Positions 50,856 to 59,156 of a stretch of 64,000 bases of DNA are shown one piece after another (the stretch's first letter is position 1; every line of letters begins with the position of its first letter). The stretch is from Pseudomonas putida (GTDB lineage Bacteria; Pseudomonadota; Gammaproteobacteria; Pseudomonadales; Pseudomonadaceae): contig NZ_CP066306.1 of NCBI RefSeq assembly GCF_016406145.1, positions 4,340,001 through 4,404,000 of the forward strand, read 5' to 3'. The position numbers and the translations under genes are program-made. Below the pieces are notes generated by a model. It was given only the letters and a program-made list of their open reading frames with translations. It made no database searches and was not told the origin of the DNA.

Positions 50856-51087
50856 GCTCAGCGATCTTCGCGACCACCTGTTCGCCCAGCTCGAAGCGGT
50901 GCGTGAGGCTGATGACGACAACTTGGCCAAGGAGGTTCAGCGCGCCCAGTCGGTATCGGATATCAGCCGCGTACTTATTGAAAGCGCAAAGGTTGAGATC
51001 GACTACTTCCGCCACATTGGCGGCGAACACTCGGCCAGCTCGTTCATTGAGTCGAAGCCTGCGCTGCCGCCAGCAAAACGAACCTGA
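50845..51087 (+). CDS. Small phage protein
   Basis: An 80-residue helical protein (LRDHLFAQLEAVREADDDNL, then RAQSVSDISRVLIESAKVEI), of the type often annotated as conserved phage protein near transposase or recombination genes. It overlaps the HNH gene by 11 bases. Function unknown. Confidence 0.7.
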   Translation: MKNKLSDLRDHLFAQLEAVREADDDNLAKEVQRAQSVSDISRVLIESAKVEIDYFRHIGGEHSASSFIESKPALPPAKRT

Positions 51088-51128
51088 CGTGACAGGTCAG
51101 CGTGACAACCAAAACCTGACGCGTCAGG
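51083..51128. promoter_or_regulatory. CCTGAC repeat cluster before the Xis-like gene
   Basis: Two CCTGAC copies, an inverted GGTCAG, two GTGAC copies and the perfect palindrome CCTGACGCGTCAGG (51115-51128) lie in 46 bp, ending 14 bases before the Xis-like start. This is a candidate operator or excisionase-binding array. Confidence 0.5.
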
Positions 51129-51141
51129 CGGGGAATAAGGT

Positions 51142-51390
51142 ATGAGCGAAGAGACTGAGGTATTGACGGTCGAGGGCCTGGCCAAGCTGCTGGGCCGCAC
51201 CGAGGCGTCGATCAGGGAGGGGATTCGCCGCGGCGTGCCGTGGCTTCCCAAGAGCTTCAAGATGGGCAACCGGCACTGCTGGCTGAAAGAGGACGTGCGC
51301 AAATTCCTGCGGGAGTTCCGAGATGGGGAACACCAGAAGGTTAAGCCTGGGCGAAAGCGGAAAGAACCGCCAACACTCAGGCTGGCCTAA
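51142..51390 (+). CDS. Xis-like excisionase / HTH protein
   Basis: An 82-residue protein with an AlpA/excisionase-type winged HTH (LTVEGLAKLLGRTEASIREG, then PKSFKMGNRHCWLKEDVRKF) and a basic tail. It is the nearest small HTH gene to the integrase and is separated from it only by the DUF6414 cassette. It probably directs prophage excision. Ribosome site AAGG lies 7 bases upstream. Confidence 0.8.
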   Translation: MSEETEVLTVEGLAKLLGRTEASIREGIRRGVPWLPKSFKMGNRHCWLKEDVRKFLREFRDGEHQKVKPGRKRKEPPTLRLA

Positions 51391-51405
51391 TAATCTGGGC
51401 GGAGC

Positions 51406-52353
51406 TTACAACTCAAGATAAACTGCGATTGGATGCACAATTATCTGATTAACAGCAGGTCTATGGAAATGGGCTTCAAGCGATTGAAGGGCAGCTGTTG
51501 TATGCCGGATCATTTCGCTCAATTTACCTCCTGCATCTTCCTCTTCCTCTTCCTCTTCCTCTTGCTCTTCCTCCTGCTCCTGGTAAGGGCGGCACTGGGT
51601 AACCATGCCTAACAGCACCAGCTCAACCTCAGACACTCGAGAGTAGGTTTTGAAAACAAAATCCTCTGGATCCTTCAAACAATCACGCTTGAGATCTGCA
51701 TCGACGCGACAATCTTTCATGTCCATGGACAAATCCAATCGTCGCTTGAAGCCATGCTCGAGCACGGCTGAGGTATTTCTGTAATGCAGACGATCGTTGG
51801 CGGCCTTTTCCTTGGGAACTTGAGATTTGGACAACTTATCCAATTCGATCTTGAGTTGCCCTAATCTACCTCGCTTGCTGGGATTATCTGAGAGTTCTAG
51901 GATTTCAGCTATCAATTCCTCACGTTCATCATTAACAGAAATCACTGATATCGCCTCTTGAATATCAACAAGAGACTCCATACTCTTCATAACATCCACC
52001 GCATCAAGGAAGCTTGCCTTCGCCTTAATACGAATGAACCTGCGCCCCAACGGATCTGATGCAATATCAGAAAACGAGTTTTCAGAGCTTACCGAGTTAA
52101 TCTTACCACTTTCCTGAAGTTTTTCCTCAAACAATGCATAAGCATAATCATGAAGAAACTTCTTCTCAACATTCCCAGATGTGGTCTCGATGATACTCGC
52201 CATCTTACGACCGCTATTGAATGGACCAGCTTGAGTTTCCTCTTCCGATCCCCTGGAAGAACTTTCGGAAACAACAAAGTCGGTAACACCCTCCATGAGC
52301 TGAGATGAAAGAGAGTACATTTTGTACTCATCGAGATACACGAAGCTTTTCAC
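51406..52353 (-). CDS. DUF6414-like protein with a polyglutamate tract
   Basis: A 315-residue soluble protein. The N-terminus VYLDEYKMYSLSSQLMEGVT is close to what I remember of the DUF6414 family (function unknown). A run of Glu (YQEQEEEQEEEEEEEEDAGG, near residues 258-277) is encoded by hexanucleotide repeats. The start is GTG, inside the end of the 50-residue TM gene (26-base overlap). It is the last gene of a three-gene cassette with two membrane proteins, on the edge of the prophage, in AT-richer DNA. A defence role is inferred only from this setting. Confidence 0.7.
   Translation of the reverse strand: MKSFVYLDEYKMYSLSSQLMEGVTDFVVSESSSRGSEEETQAGPFNSGRKMASIIETTSGNVEKKFLHDYAYALFEEKLQESGKINSVSSENSFSDIASDPLGRRFIRIKAKASFLDAVDVMKSMESLVDIQEAISVISVNDEREELIAEILELSDNPSKRGRLGQLKIELDKLSKSQVPKEKAANDRLHYRNTSAVLEHGFKRRLDLSMDMKDCRVDADLKRDCLKDPEDFVFKTYSRVSEVELVLLGMVTQCRPYQEQEEEQEEEEEEEEDAGGKLSEMIRHTTAALQSLEAHFHRPAVNQIIVHPIAVYLEL
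51537..51570. repeat. Hexanucleotide (TCTTCC)n repeat in the DUF6414-like gene
   Basis: Four to five in-frame tandem copies of the hexamer encode Glu pairs. Because the unit is six bases, changes in copy number would alter the length of the Glu tract without shifting the frame. Confidence 0.75.
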
Positions 52354-52480
52354 GCTCAGATTTCCTTTTCACAAAATCATTGTAGTAGTGATTTCGAGTA
52401 TTCTTAGCAGTCACAACTGCGAAAACCGCAGAAATAACCAAAAACGATACGCCAATTATAACAACCAATAAATTGATCAT
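52328..52480 (-). CDS. 50-residue single-TM protein of the DUF6414 cassette
   Basis: A frame of 50 codons: one strongly hydrophobic segment (about residues 3-24, NLLVVIIGVSFLVISAVFAV), then a basic tail (VKRKSEREKLRVSR). The ATG overlaps the upstream TGA (ATGA), and the end overlaps the DUF6414-like start by 26 bases, so three genes are translationally coupled. An inner-membrane peptide with a cytoplasmic basic tail is predicted. Confidence 0.7.
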   Translation of the reverse strand: MINLLVVIIGVSFLVISAVFAVVTAKNTRNHYYNDFVKRKSEREKLRVSR

Positions 52481-52896
52481 GCCGCCACCTCTTTTGTATG
52501 AGCAGGCACATATGTCAAACGATCATATACTGCCAAACACATTGCGAAGGAGCCTATCGCCATACCAATCGAAGCTATCAACACGAAACGAGCATTGACA
52601 TCATTAAAGACGTCCGAAAGCAGTGAAAAAACATACATCACAGCATAAAATACGACTGCTAACACCGAGATCCCGGCAATCTGTTTTTTCCAACCCGCCT
52701 CCTCTGTATCGTTATATCTAATTTCCGCCAAGAGCGAAATGTGCAAAACAATACCTAAAGATATAAAATCCGAAGCCGTGATAAGGGGTATCTTACCGCC
52801 GTTAACAAGCCCCGCAGCAAGTAATCGCATAAAAATTGGAACCATACCAAACAAAACGGTATAGATTAACCAAAGTGCCTTTCTCTCGCTAAACAA
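52477..52896 (-). CDS. 4-TM membrane protein of the DUF6414 cassette
   Basis: A 139-residue protein with four hydrophobic segments (about residues 8-28, 41-58, 71-92, 102-124). It starts MFSERKALWLIYTVLFGMVP. It is first of three overlapping genes (4-base overlap with the 50-residue gene). AT-rich codon use unlike the head and tail genes points to separate acquisition. No family recognised. Confidence 0.72.
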   Translation of the reverse strand: MFSERKALWLIYTVLFGMVPIFMRLLAAGLVNGGKIPLITASDFISLGIVLHISLLAEIRYNDTEEAGWKKQIAGISVLAVVFYAVMYVFSLLSDVFNDVNARFVLIASIGMAIGSFAMCLAVYDRLTYVPAHTKEVAA

Positions 52897-52952
52897 ATAC
52901 GAAATCCTCCCTGATGACTTTGTTGATCGCTGATCAAAAGTAATTTTCCAAT

Positions 52953-53930
52953 CTACCCTAATTTTTCAGCCAAGTCATGCGGAGATAGGTGCGTGTAGCG
53001 CTTGAGCATCGCCAGGGTTTTGTGGCCCGTGATACTCGCGACCTCCATCATCGTGAAGCCGCGCTCGAAGAAACGACTGGTCGCCTCATGGCGCAGGTCG
53101 TGAAGGCGCAAACCTTCAATTCCGGCCGCAGCGCAGGCCCGGGGAAAGTAGTTGCTGATCGTGTTGAGCGCCAGGTTGAAGTACCGGCCGCCACCGATGG
53201 GCGTGGGCAAGCCCTCCAGCAGGGCAATCGCCCTCGACGACAACGGCACAGCGCGACGCTCGCCGTTCTTGGTGTCTTCCAGATAAGCCACCTTGCCGCG
53301 TACGTGGTCGCGGCGCAGCATCAGCAGCTCAGACCGGCGCATCGCCGTCTCCACGGCCAATTCGATGAACACCGGTAGCTGGGCATTCATCTGGCCGGCT
53401 GCCTTGTACAGCGCGGTGAGTTCCGCCGGCGTTGGGCGCCGATCCCTCTCTTTGCTGCCCTTCGGCATCCGGATCGCCCGGCAAGGGTTGGTCAATCCTT
53501 CGATACCCCATTCCTTGGTAGCCACCGTGAAGAGATGGCTGATCACTGCCAAGTTGAGGCGCACTGTCGCCGTCGACTTCCCTTCCTTCAGCTCAGCATC
53601 GCGATAGGCAGCCATGTCGCTCGAGCGGATGGCCGCCAGCCCTTTGCTGGCCAGCTTGTGTTCTTTCCACTTCTTGATGCGGACTTGCTCCTGCTTGGCG
53701 CCCTTCTTGGTAGAAGTCACCTCAGACAGGTATCGGTCCAGGGCCTCGTCCAGCGTGGTGCTCTCAGCCTCGCGCATGTCCACGAAGCGTGCACGCGACA
53801 TGTCACCCTCGATCTCGGCGGCCCATCGCTGGGCTTCTGCCTTGGTGTCAAAGGTGGCGGAAAGGGTTGGATATCCTTTGCGGCGGATCTGGGCGCGCCA
53901 GGCGTCCCCGCGCTTCTCGTAGTAGGCCAT
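52953..53930 (-). CDS. int: Phage integrase (tyrosine recombinase)
   Basis: A 325-residue tyrosine recombinase. An N-terminal arm-binding domain (YYEKRGDAWRAQIRRKGYPT) and SAM-like core-binding domain (57-140) precede the catalytic domain. Active-site residues are Arg188, Lys211, His277, Arg280, His303 and Tyr312. The chosen ATG (MAYYEKRG) is 107 bp from attR; a longer open frame reads on through attR into the tRNA and is rejected. It recombines the tRNA-Ser(CGA) attachment core. Confidence 0.95.
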   Translation of the reverse strand: MAYYEKRGDAWRAQIRRKGYPTLSATFDTKAEAQRWAAEIEGDMSRARFVDMREAESTTLDEALDRYLSEVTSTKKGAKQEQVRIKKWKEHKLASKGLAAIRSSDMAAYRDAELKEGKSTATVRLNLAVISHLFTVATKEWGIEGLTNPCRAIRMPKGSKERDRRPTPAELTALYKAAGQMNAQLPVFIELAVETAMRRSELLMLRRDHVRGKVAYLEDTKNGERRAVPLSSRAIALLEGLPTPIGGGRYFNLALNTISNYFPRACAAAGIEGLRLHDLRHEATSRFFERGFTMMEVASITGHKTLAMLKRYTHLSPHDLAEKLG

Positions 53931-53973
53931 GGCGGAATGATAGCGAACGCTTGGGGGAAATACACGCTCCCCC

Positions 53974-53993
53974 ATTCCCCCAAAATTCCCCCA
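53974..53993. promoter_or_regulatory. Putative integrase arm-type site, right
   Basis: ATTCCCCCAAAATTCCCCCA, identical to the copy at 12834-12853 near attL. It lies 44 bases from the attR core and overlaps the integrase upstream region, so it may also affect int expression. Confidence 0.5.
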
Positions 53994-53999
53994 AATGAA

Positions 54000-54034
54000 A
54001 AAGGCCCCGAGGGCTATATAGCGCTCGGGGCCTC
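54000..54034 (-). terminator. Phage-borne terminator downstream of tRNA-Ser
   Basis: AGGCCCCGAGCGCTATATAG and its other arm CTCGGGGCCT make a long stem followed by TTTTTC on the minus strand, directly after the tRNA. It differs in sequence from the host terminator left behind at 12617-12653. Confidence 0.85.
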
Positions 54035-54037
54035 TAA

Positions 54038-54102
54038 TATGGCGGAGAGATAGGGATTTGAACCCTAGGTACTGTTGCCAGTACAACGGATTTCGAATCC
54101 GT
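54038..54102. repeat. attR: 65-bp repeat of the tRNA-Ser 3' part
   Basis: The second copy of the core repeat (see attL). Here it is continuous with the 5' part of the tRNA, so the gene stays intact after integration. Confidence 0.95.
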
Positions 54103-54129
54103 CCCGTTCGACCACTCCGGCATCTCTCC
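54040..54129 (-). tRNA. tRNA-Ser(CGA)
   Basis: A 90-nt class II tRNA. The acceptor ends GGAGAGATG/ATCTCTCC pair, CCA is encoded, the anticodon loop TTCGAAA gives anticodon CGA (reads UCG), and GGTTCAAATCC is the T loop; a long variable arm is present as in tRNA-Ser. Its 3' two thirds are now phage-derived but identical in sequence to the displaced copy at attL. Confidence 0.97.
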
Positions 54130-54221
54130 AATGCCGCGCATCATACCAGCGAATTCCGAAAACGCAAACCTTTATTTTCAAAAAAAGCGCGTGGTATCAG
54201 GCGCTTGCGTGAATGCGCCGC

Positions 54222-54932
54222 TTACAGCGGCACGCCCAGGCGCTTGGCAACTTCTTCGTAGGCTTCGATCACGTCGCCCAGGCCCTGGCGGAAGCGGTCC
54301 TTGTCCATCTTCTTGCGGGTTTCTTTGTCCCACAGGCGGCAGCCGTCCGGGCTGAACTCGTCACCCAGGACGATCTGGCCGTGGAACACGCCGAACTCCA
54401 GCTTGAAGTCGACCAGCAACAGGCCTGCGTCATCGAACAGCTTGTTCAGCACTTCGTTGACTTTCAGCGACAGCTTTTTCATCTCTGCCAGCTGCTCGGC
54501 AGTGCCCCAGCCGAACGCGACAACGTGGGATTCGTTGATGAAGGGGTCGCCCTTCTCGTCGTTTTTCAGGAACAGTTCGAAGGTGGACGGCTCCAGCTTG
54601 ATGCCCTCCTCCACGCCCAGACGCTTGACCAGGCTGCCGGCGGCATAGTTACGCACCACGCACTCGACCGGGATCATGTCCAGCTTCTTGACCAGGCACT
54701 CGTTGTCGCCCAGCAGCTTGTCGAACTGGGTCGGCACGCCGGCTTCTTCGAGCTTCTGCATGATGAAGGCATTGAACTTGTTGTTCACCATGCCTTTGCG
54801 GTCCAGTTGTTCGATGCGCTTGCCGTCGAACGCCGAGGTGTCGTTGCGGAACAGCAGGATCAAGCGGTCGGCGTCGTCGGTCTTGTAAACCGATTTGGCC
54901 TTGCCGCGGTAGAGTTCTTCGCGTTTTTCCAT
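54222..54932 (-). CDS. purC: SAICAR synthetase
   Basis: A 236-residue enzyme that joins CAIR and aspartate in step 8 of de novo purine synthesis, using [23 protein letters not shown], then the substrate-binding [15 protein letters not shown] and VDFKLEFG (catalytic region) are conserved; length is normal for the bacterial short form. It is the last gene of the dapA-bamC-MBL-purC run and lies just beyond attR. Confidence 0.97.
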   Translation of the reverse strand: MEKREELYRGKAKSVYKTDDADRLILLFRNDTSAFDGKRIEQLDRKGMVNNKFNAFIMQKLEEAGVPTQFDKLLGDNECLVKKLDMIPVECVVRNYAAGSLVKRLGVEEGIKLEPSTFELFLKNDEKGDPFINESHVVAFGWGTAEQLAEMKKLSLKVNEVLNKLFDDAGLLLVDFKLEFGVFHGQIVLGDEFSPDGCRLWDKETRKKMDKDRFRQGLGDVIEAYEEVAKRLGVPL

Positions 54933-54962
54933 GATTGGGCTCCGCTTGCTTGAGTGGTTGGG

Positions 54963-55721
54963 CTAGGCGATTTCGCGCCAGTCGAGCCCGTGTTCCTGAT
55001 TCGCCACCTGGAGCCAGTCCGGGTCGCACCCAAGGGTGTCGACGAAGCACTGGCGGGCCAGATGTGGCAGGTTGTTCTTGCTGCTGAGGTGGGCCAGCAC
55101 CAGATGCTGCAGGTTGCTCCACCCCAACTCGTCCACCAAGCGCGCGGCCTGGTGGTTGTTCAAATGTCCTTGCATGCCGCCGACCCGCTGCTTGAGGAAG
55201 TACGGGTAGTGCCCGCGGGCCAGCATGTCGCGGCAATGATTGGCCTCGATCAGCAGTGCATCCAGGCCCTGATAGCGCTCAAGCAACAGCGCGTCGTACG
55301 AACCCAGGTCAGTGAGCATGCCAAAGCGCCGGCGACCGTCGCTGATAACGTACTGCAGCGGCTCGTAGGCATCGTGCTCGACCCGCGCCGCACTCACTTG
55401 CAGGCAGCCGATACTCAGGCTGTCGCCACAGGCAAGAAAACCGGCCACCTCCACCGGCTTGCGCATGCCGCGCAATGTGCCCTGGCTGAGGTAGACCGGT
55501 ACATTGTAGCGCCGCGACAGCAACCCCACCCCATGCACATGGTCGGCATGCTCGTGGGTCACCAGCACGGCGCTCAGTTGAGACGCCTGCACCCCGAGCA
55601 GCGCCAGGCGCCGCTCGGTTTCACGCAGGGAAAACCCGCAATCGACCAGGATGAACGTGTCACCACTGGCGATCAGCGTGCCATTTCCCTGGCTGCCGCT
55701 TCCCAGTACCGCGAAGCGCAC
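54963..55721 (-). CDS. Metallo-beta-lactamase-fold hydrolase
   Basis: A 252-residue MBL-fold protein of the YycJ/PhnP-like type. The HxHxDH zinc motif is in VTHEHADHVHG (near residue 55), with further ligands in ARVEHDAYEPL and MLTDLG. Many relatives are nucleases or phosphodiesterases, but the substrate is unknown. It starts immediately after the bamC stop and sits 30 bp before purC, in the same operon. Confidence 0.9.
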   Translation of the reverse strand: MRFAVLGSGSQGNGTLIASGDTFILVDCGFSLRETERRLALLGVQASQLSAVLVTHEHADHVHGVGLLSRRYNVPVYLSQGTLRGMRKPVEVAGFLACGDSLSIGCLQVSAARVEHDAYEPLQYVISDGRRRFGMLTDLGSYDALLLERYQGLDALLIEANHCRDMLARGHYPYFLKQRVGGMQGHLNNHQAARLVDELGWSNLQHLVLAHLSSKNNLPHLARQCFVDTLGCDPDWLQVANQEHGLDWREIA

Positions 55722-56840
55722 TTAACCCAGGTGGTCCTGAATGGCGCTCAGCACGCGGCGAGCGACATCGGCCGGGGCCACAGTGTTGATGTTCTTCTCG
55801 ACGGTAACCTGGACGCTTTCACCAACCTTGCTCAGGCGCACCTGGTAACGCTCGGCGCGGGCTTCAAGCTCTTCCTTGGTTGGCTCGCTGCCAAACATGC
55901 GGCTGAATAAGCCAGGCTGGTTCTGCTTGTCTTCGGGCTTTTCCGACAGGTTGATGTAGTACAGGCCCAGGCTGCGGTTGATGTCTTCCACACGCCATTC
56001 ACCACCCTGCTCCAGGGCACGGCCCACGCCGGACCAGGCACGGTCCAGGTCGGCGCCGAGGAACAGCACGGGGTTGCCGCTGCCGTCTTCGCTCAGGCTG
56101 ACGCGGCTCGGCGCATCGAAGTCGCGCGCGGCCAGCAGGGATACCGAACCGCCCTTCTCGGCGCTGCGGTTCATGCTGGCGAGCATTTCGTCGACCAGCA
56201 GCGCATCGGCGGCGGTGTTGCTGGACGCGGACGGGAACGCAGGCTCGGCGGTGCTGCCAGCCGGGCGCTCGACACTGACGACATACACCTCGGAGGTGTT
56301 GCGTTGTACGCCAGGCTCCATGCGCACACGCACGCGCACTTCGCTGTCACCACTGCTGGCGGTGCTCGCCAGGCGCTGGCCGAGCGATGCCGACAGTTCG
56401 TCAAAACGCTGCCAGGTGGTCGTGAACTCGCCCGTCTGCGGGCGCTCTTCGGCAATACGGAAGCCGTTGTCTTCGAAGAACTGATGCGCTACCGGCCAGA
56501 CTTCGGCCGGCGAACGCTGGGCCAGCACCCAACGGCTGCTGCCGCTGCGCTGCAGGCTGAAATCGCTGACGTCGGCGCCAGCGGACAGCGGTTGCGGACG
56601 CGGCACTTCGAACTCGCCCTTGGCGGTATCGTCGGCGACGTTGCGCGGGATCGGCAGCAGCGGGTCAAGGCGCTTGACGTTGCTGGCGTCCTGCGGGAGC
56701 TGCATCGGTGCAGTCGGGTGCGCCTGCAGGTAATCGCTGCCGCGGTCGCGGAAATAGCCATCCTCGCCCCACAGCCAGCCACACCCACTGGTGCTGGAAA
56801 TGATCAGGGCGAGCGCGGAAAGACCAGCCAGTCGCTTCAT
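55722..56840 (-). CDS. bamC: BamC (NlpB) outer-membrane assembly lipoprotein
   Basis: A 372-residue lipoprotein (lipobox STSGC) of the BAM complex, which inserts beta-barrel proteins into the outer membrane. The unfolded N-terminal stretch that binds BamD (about residues 25-95) is followed by two helix-grip domains (WPVAHQFFEDNGFRIAEERP, then YINLSEKPEDKQ in the second). It follows dapA by 17 bp, the order usual in gamma-proteobacteria. Confidence 0.94.
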   Translation of the reverse strand: MKRLAGLSALALIISSTSGCGWLWGEDGYFRDRGSDYLQAHPTAPMQLPQDASNVKRLDPLLPIPRNVADDTAKGEFEVPRPQPLSAGADVSDFSLQRSGSSRWVLAQRSPAEVWPVAHQFFEDNGFRIAEERPQTGEFTTTWQRFDELSASLGQRLASTASSGDSEVRVRVRMEPGVQRNTSEVYVVSVERPAGSTAEPAFPSASSNTAADALLVDEMLASMNRSAEKGGSVSLLAARDFDAPSRVSLSEDGSGNPVLFLGADLDRAWSGVGRALEQGGEWRVEDINRSLGLYYINLSEKPEDKQNQPGLFSRMFGSEPTKEELEARAERYQVRLSKVGESVQVTVEKNINTVAPADVARRVLSAIQDHLG

Positions 56841-56857
56841 GCGGTGTACTTCCTCGA

Positions 56858-57736
56858 TTAAACCAGTACGCCGGACTGGCGCAAGGCAGTACGGACTTTT
56901 TCGTGACAGCCTTCGCTCAGCCAGGTCAGTGGCAGGCGAATGCCTTTTTGCATCAGGCCCATTTCGACGAGCGCGTATTTCACCGGAATCGGGTTGGCTT
57001 CGCAGAACAGGTCTTTGTGCAGCGGCATGAGTTTTTCGTTGATTGCGCGGGCCTTCTCGGCGTTGCCCTCAAGGGCGGCCTCGCACAGGTCGGCCATTTC
57101 GCGCGGGGCGACGTTGGCGGTGACCGAAATATTGCCTTTGCCACCCAGCAGGATCAGCTCGACGGCAGTCGGGTCGTCGCCGGACATGACGATGAAGTCC
57201 TTGCTGACGCCATCGAGGATGGCCTTGGCACGGGCCAGGTCGCCGGTGGCTTCCTTGATGCCGATGATGTTGGGCACGGTCGACAGGCGGATCACGGTCT
57301 CGGCCTGCATGTCGCAGGAGGTGCGGCCGGGTACGTTGTAGAGGATCTGCGGGATGTCGACGGCTTCGGCGATGTGCTTGAAGTGCAGGTACAGGCCTTC
57401 CTGGGTCGGCTTGTTGTAGTACGGCACCACCAGCAGACAGGCGTCGGCGCCGGCGTCCTTGGCGTTCTGGGTCAGGTGCACGGCCTCGGACGTGGAGTTG
57501 GCACCGGTGCCGGCGATGACCGGAATGCGGCCAGCGACCCGCTTGACCACGAATTCGATGACCTCGATGTGTTCTTCGACGCTCAGGGTGGCCGACTCGC
57601 CGGTGGTGCCGACGGCGACGATCGCGTGGGTGCCGTTTTCCAGGTGGAAGTCTACAAGTTTGCCGAGGCTGCCCCAATCAAGACGCCCTTGTGCATCCAT
57701 GGGTGTGACCAATGCCACCATACTGCCCGCAATCAT
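56858..57736 (-). CDS. dapA: 4-hydroxy-tetrahydrodipicolinate synthase
   Basis: A 292-residue TIM-barrel enzyme that condenses pyruvate with aspartate semialdehyde in lysine and peptidoglycan-precursor synthesis. The Schiff-base Lys161 (GIKEATGD) and Tyr133 (YNVPGRTS) are present, as is [10 protein letters not shown]. The start is [10 protein letters not shown] with GGAG 7 bases upstream; a 16-codon extension lacks a site. It heads the dapA-bamC-MBL-purC operon. Confidence 0.96.
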   Translation of the reverse strand: MIAGSMVALVTPMDAQGRLDWGSLGKLVDFHLENGTHAIVAVGTTGESATLSVEEHIEVIEFVVKRVAGRIPVIAGTGANSTSEAVHLTQNAKDAGADACLLVVPYYNKPTQEGLYLHFKHIAEAVDIPQILYNVPGRTSCDMQAETVIRLSTVPNIIGIKEATGDLARAKAILDGVSKDFIVMSGDDPTAVELILLGGKGNISVTANVAPREMADLCEAALEGNAEKARAINEKLMPLHKDLFCEANPIPVKYALVEMGLMQKGIRLPLTWLSEGCHEKVRTALRQSGVLV

Positions 57737-57996
57737 GTAACTGCTCCTGCCGGAAAAAGAGAGCGGTAATGGTACTGGGGGCATCGGCCTTGCACAAGCG
57801 AAGCAGGCGGGTGGAGCATTCCCCTCGGCGCCTTATTTCGCTACCCTTGATCCTTTGATCGGTGCAGCGCGGCCCGCCGGGCCGTCGACCTTGCTCCCCG
57901 GCCAGCGTCCACGTCCTCGCATGCGAGCCCCGGGCCCTGCCGACAGGAGGCTTTCGCCCGTCCTGTGCCGACCGCTCATCGCTTTAGGAATGCTGC

Positions 57997-58557
57997 ATGT
58001 CCACCCCCACCGTCCGCGAACAATTCCTTGTCATCAGTGCCCTGGGCCCCAACCCCATGGAGCTGGCCAACGTCCTCAGCCGCGCTGCCTTCGAGAACCG
58101 CTGCGCGGTCGTCACCTCGCGCCTGAGCCGCCATGGCGAGACCAGCGCCCTGGTATTGCAGGTCGGTGGCAGCTGGGACGCCCTGGCGCGCCTGGAGTCC
58201 ACCCTCCCCAGCCTGGGCAAGAAGCACAGCCTGACCCTCGACGTGGTACGCAGCGCCGACCAGGAAGTGCGCCCGCAGGCCCTGCCTTATGTGGCCTATG
58301 TCAGTGCGGCCTACCGCCCGGACATCATCAACGAGCTGTGCCAGTTCTTCCTCGACCACCGTGTCGAGCTCGAAGCCATGACCTGCGACACCTACCTGGC
58401 GCCGCAGACCGGCAGCAGCATGCTCAACGCCCAGTTCACCGTGATCCTGCCGGCCGGCACCCAGATCAGCTGGCTGCGCGACCAGTTCCTCGACTTTGCC
58501 GACGCCCTCAACCTGGACGCGCTGATCGAGCCTTGGCGCCCACAGAACCCCGTTTAA
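57997..58557 (+). CDS. gcvR: GcvR-like ACT-domain regulator
   Basis: A 186-residue protein with two ACT domains (about residues 8-85 and 95-175: REQFLVISALGPNPMELANV, then VAYVSAAYRPDIINELCQFF). GcvR proteins bind glycine and restrain GcvA, the activator of the glycine cleavage operon. It is divergent from dapA and 11 bp ahead of bcp on the same strand. Confidence 0.9.
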   Translation: MSTPTVREQFLVISALGPNPMELANVLSRAAFENRCAVVTSRLSRHGETSALVLQVGGSWDALARLESTLPSLGKKHSLTLDVVRSADQEVRPQALPYVAYVSAAYRPDIINELCQFFLDHRVELEAMTCDTYLAPQTGSSMLNAQFTVILPAGTQISWLRDQFLDFADALNLDALIEPWRPQNPV

Positions 58558-58568
58558 GGAATGCATCC

Positions 58569-59042
58569 ATGGCAGTAGCACTCGACCAACCCGTCGCCGA
58601 TTTCCAGGCCCAGGCCACCGGCGGCCAGACCGTCAGCCTGGCCGAGCTCAAGGGCCGTCAGGTAGTGGTGTACTTCTACCCCAAGGACAGCACCCCAGGC
58701 TGCACCACCGAAGGCCAGGGCTTCCGCGACCAGCACGCAGCGTTCGAAGCGGCCAACACCGTGGTGTTCGGTGTATCGCGAGACGGCATCAAGTCGCATG
58801 AGAACTTCAAGGCCAAGCAGGCCTTCCCGTTCGAGCTGATCAGCGACAAGGACGAGGCCCTGTGCCAGCTGTTCGACGTGATCAAGCTGAAGAAGCTGTA
58901 TGGCAAGGAGTACATGGGCGTGGACCGCAGCACCTTCCTGATCGACAAGGACGGCGTGCTGCGCCAGGAATGGCGTGGCGTGAAGGTGCCGGGCCATGTG
59001 GATGCCGTACTCGCGGCGGCCCAGGCGCTGAACAAGGCTTGA
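58569..59042 (+). CDS. bcp: Thioredoxin-dependent peroxiredoxin Bcp
   Basis: A 157-residue peroxiredoxin that reduces hydroperoxides. Peroxidatic Cys45 is in DSTPGCTTEG. The resolving Cys found five residues later in E. coli Bcp is Gln50 here; the only other Cys is near residue 100 (ALCQLFDV), so resolution must differ. It forms a two-gene unit with gcvR and ends at a REP pair. Confidence 0.94.
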   Translation: MAVALDQPVADFQAQATGGQTVSLAELKGRQVVVYFYPKDSTPGCTTEGQGFRDQHAAFEAANTVVFGVSRDGIKSHENFKAKQAFPFELISDKDEALCQLFDVIKLKKLYGKEYMGVDRSTFLIDKDGVLRQEWRGVKVPGHVDAVLAAAQALNKA

Positions 59043-59051
59043 GATTGACTG

Positions 59052-59151
59052 GGGCTGCTGCGCAGCCCTTTCGCGGCACAAGGCCGCTACAGGGGGTTGC
59101 GTTCGTCTGTAGGAGCGGCCTTGTGTCGCGAAAGGGCCGCAAAGCGGCCCC
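59052..59151. repeat. Inverted REP pair between bcp and perM
   Basis: CTTTCGCGGCACAAGGCCGC faces GCGGCCTTGTGTCGCGAAAG about 20 bp apart, flanked by small GC hairpins. It can act as a terminator for both convergent genes. The core differs from the GCCGGC-type REP elsewhere in the window. Confidence 0.88.
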
Positions 59152-59156
59152 ATGCA

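Larger units (their letters stand above)
12666..54102. mobile_element. Complete lambda/HK97-like siphophage prophage in tRNA-Ser(CGA)
   Basis: A 41.4-kb element between 65-bp direct repeats. It carries integrase, Xis-like protein, CI/Cro switch, replication genes, Q-type antiterminator, terminase, HK97-type head genes, a lambda-type non-contractile tail with tape measure and J protein, holin, endolysin and spanins. No essential module is visibly missing, so it may be inducible. Several morons (AbiV, lipoproteins, DUF6414 cassette, CsrA-like) are typical lysogenic-conversion cargo. Confidence 0.95.

Noticed and set aside
53931-54131. N-terminal extension of the integrase into the tRNA
   Set aside because: The frame passes through the terminator and attR; a family-like start (MAYYEKRG) lies further in.
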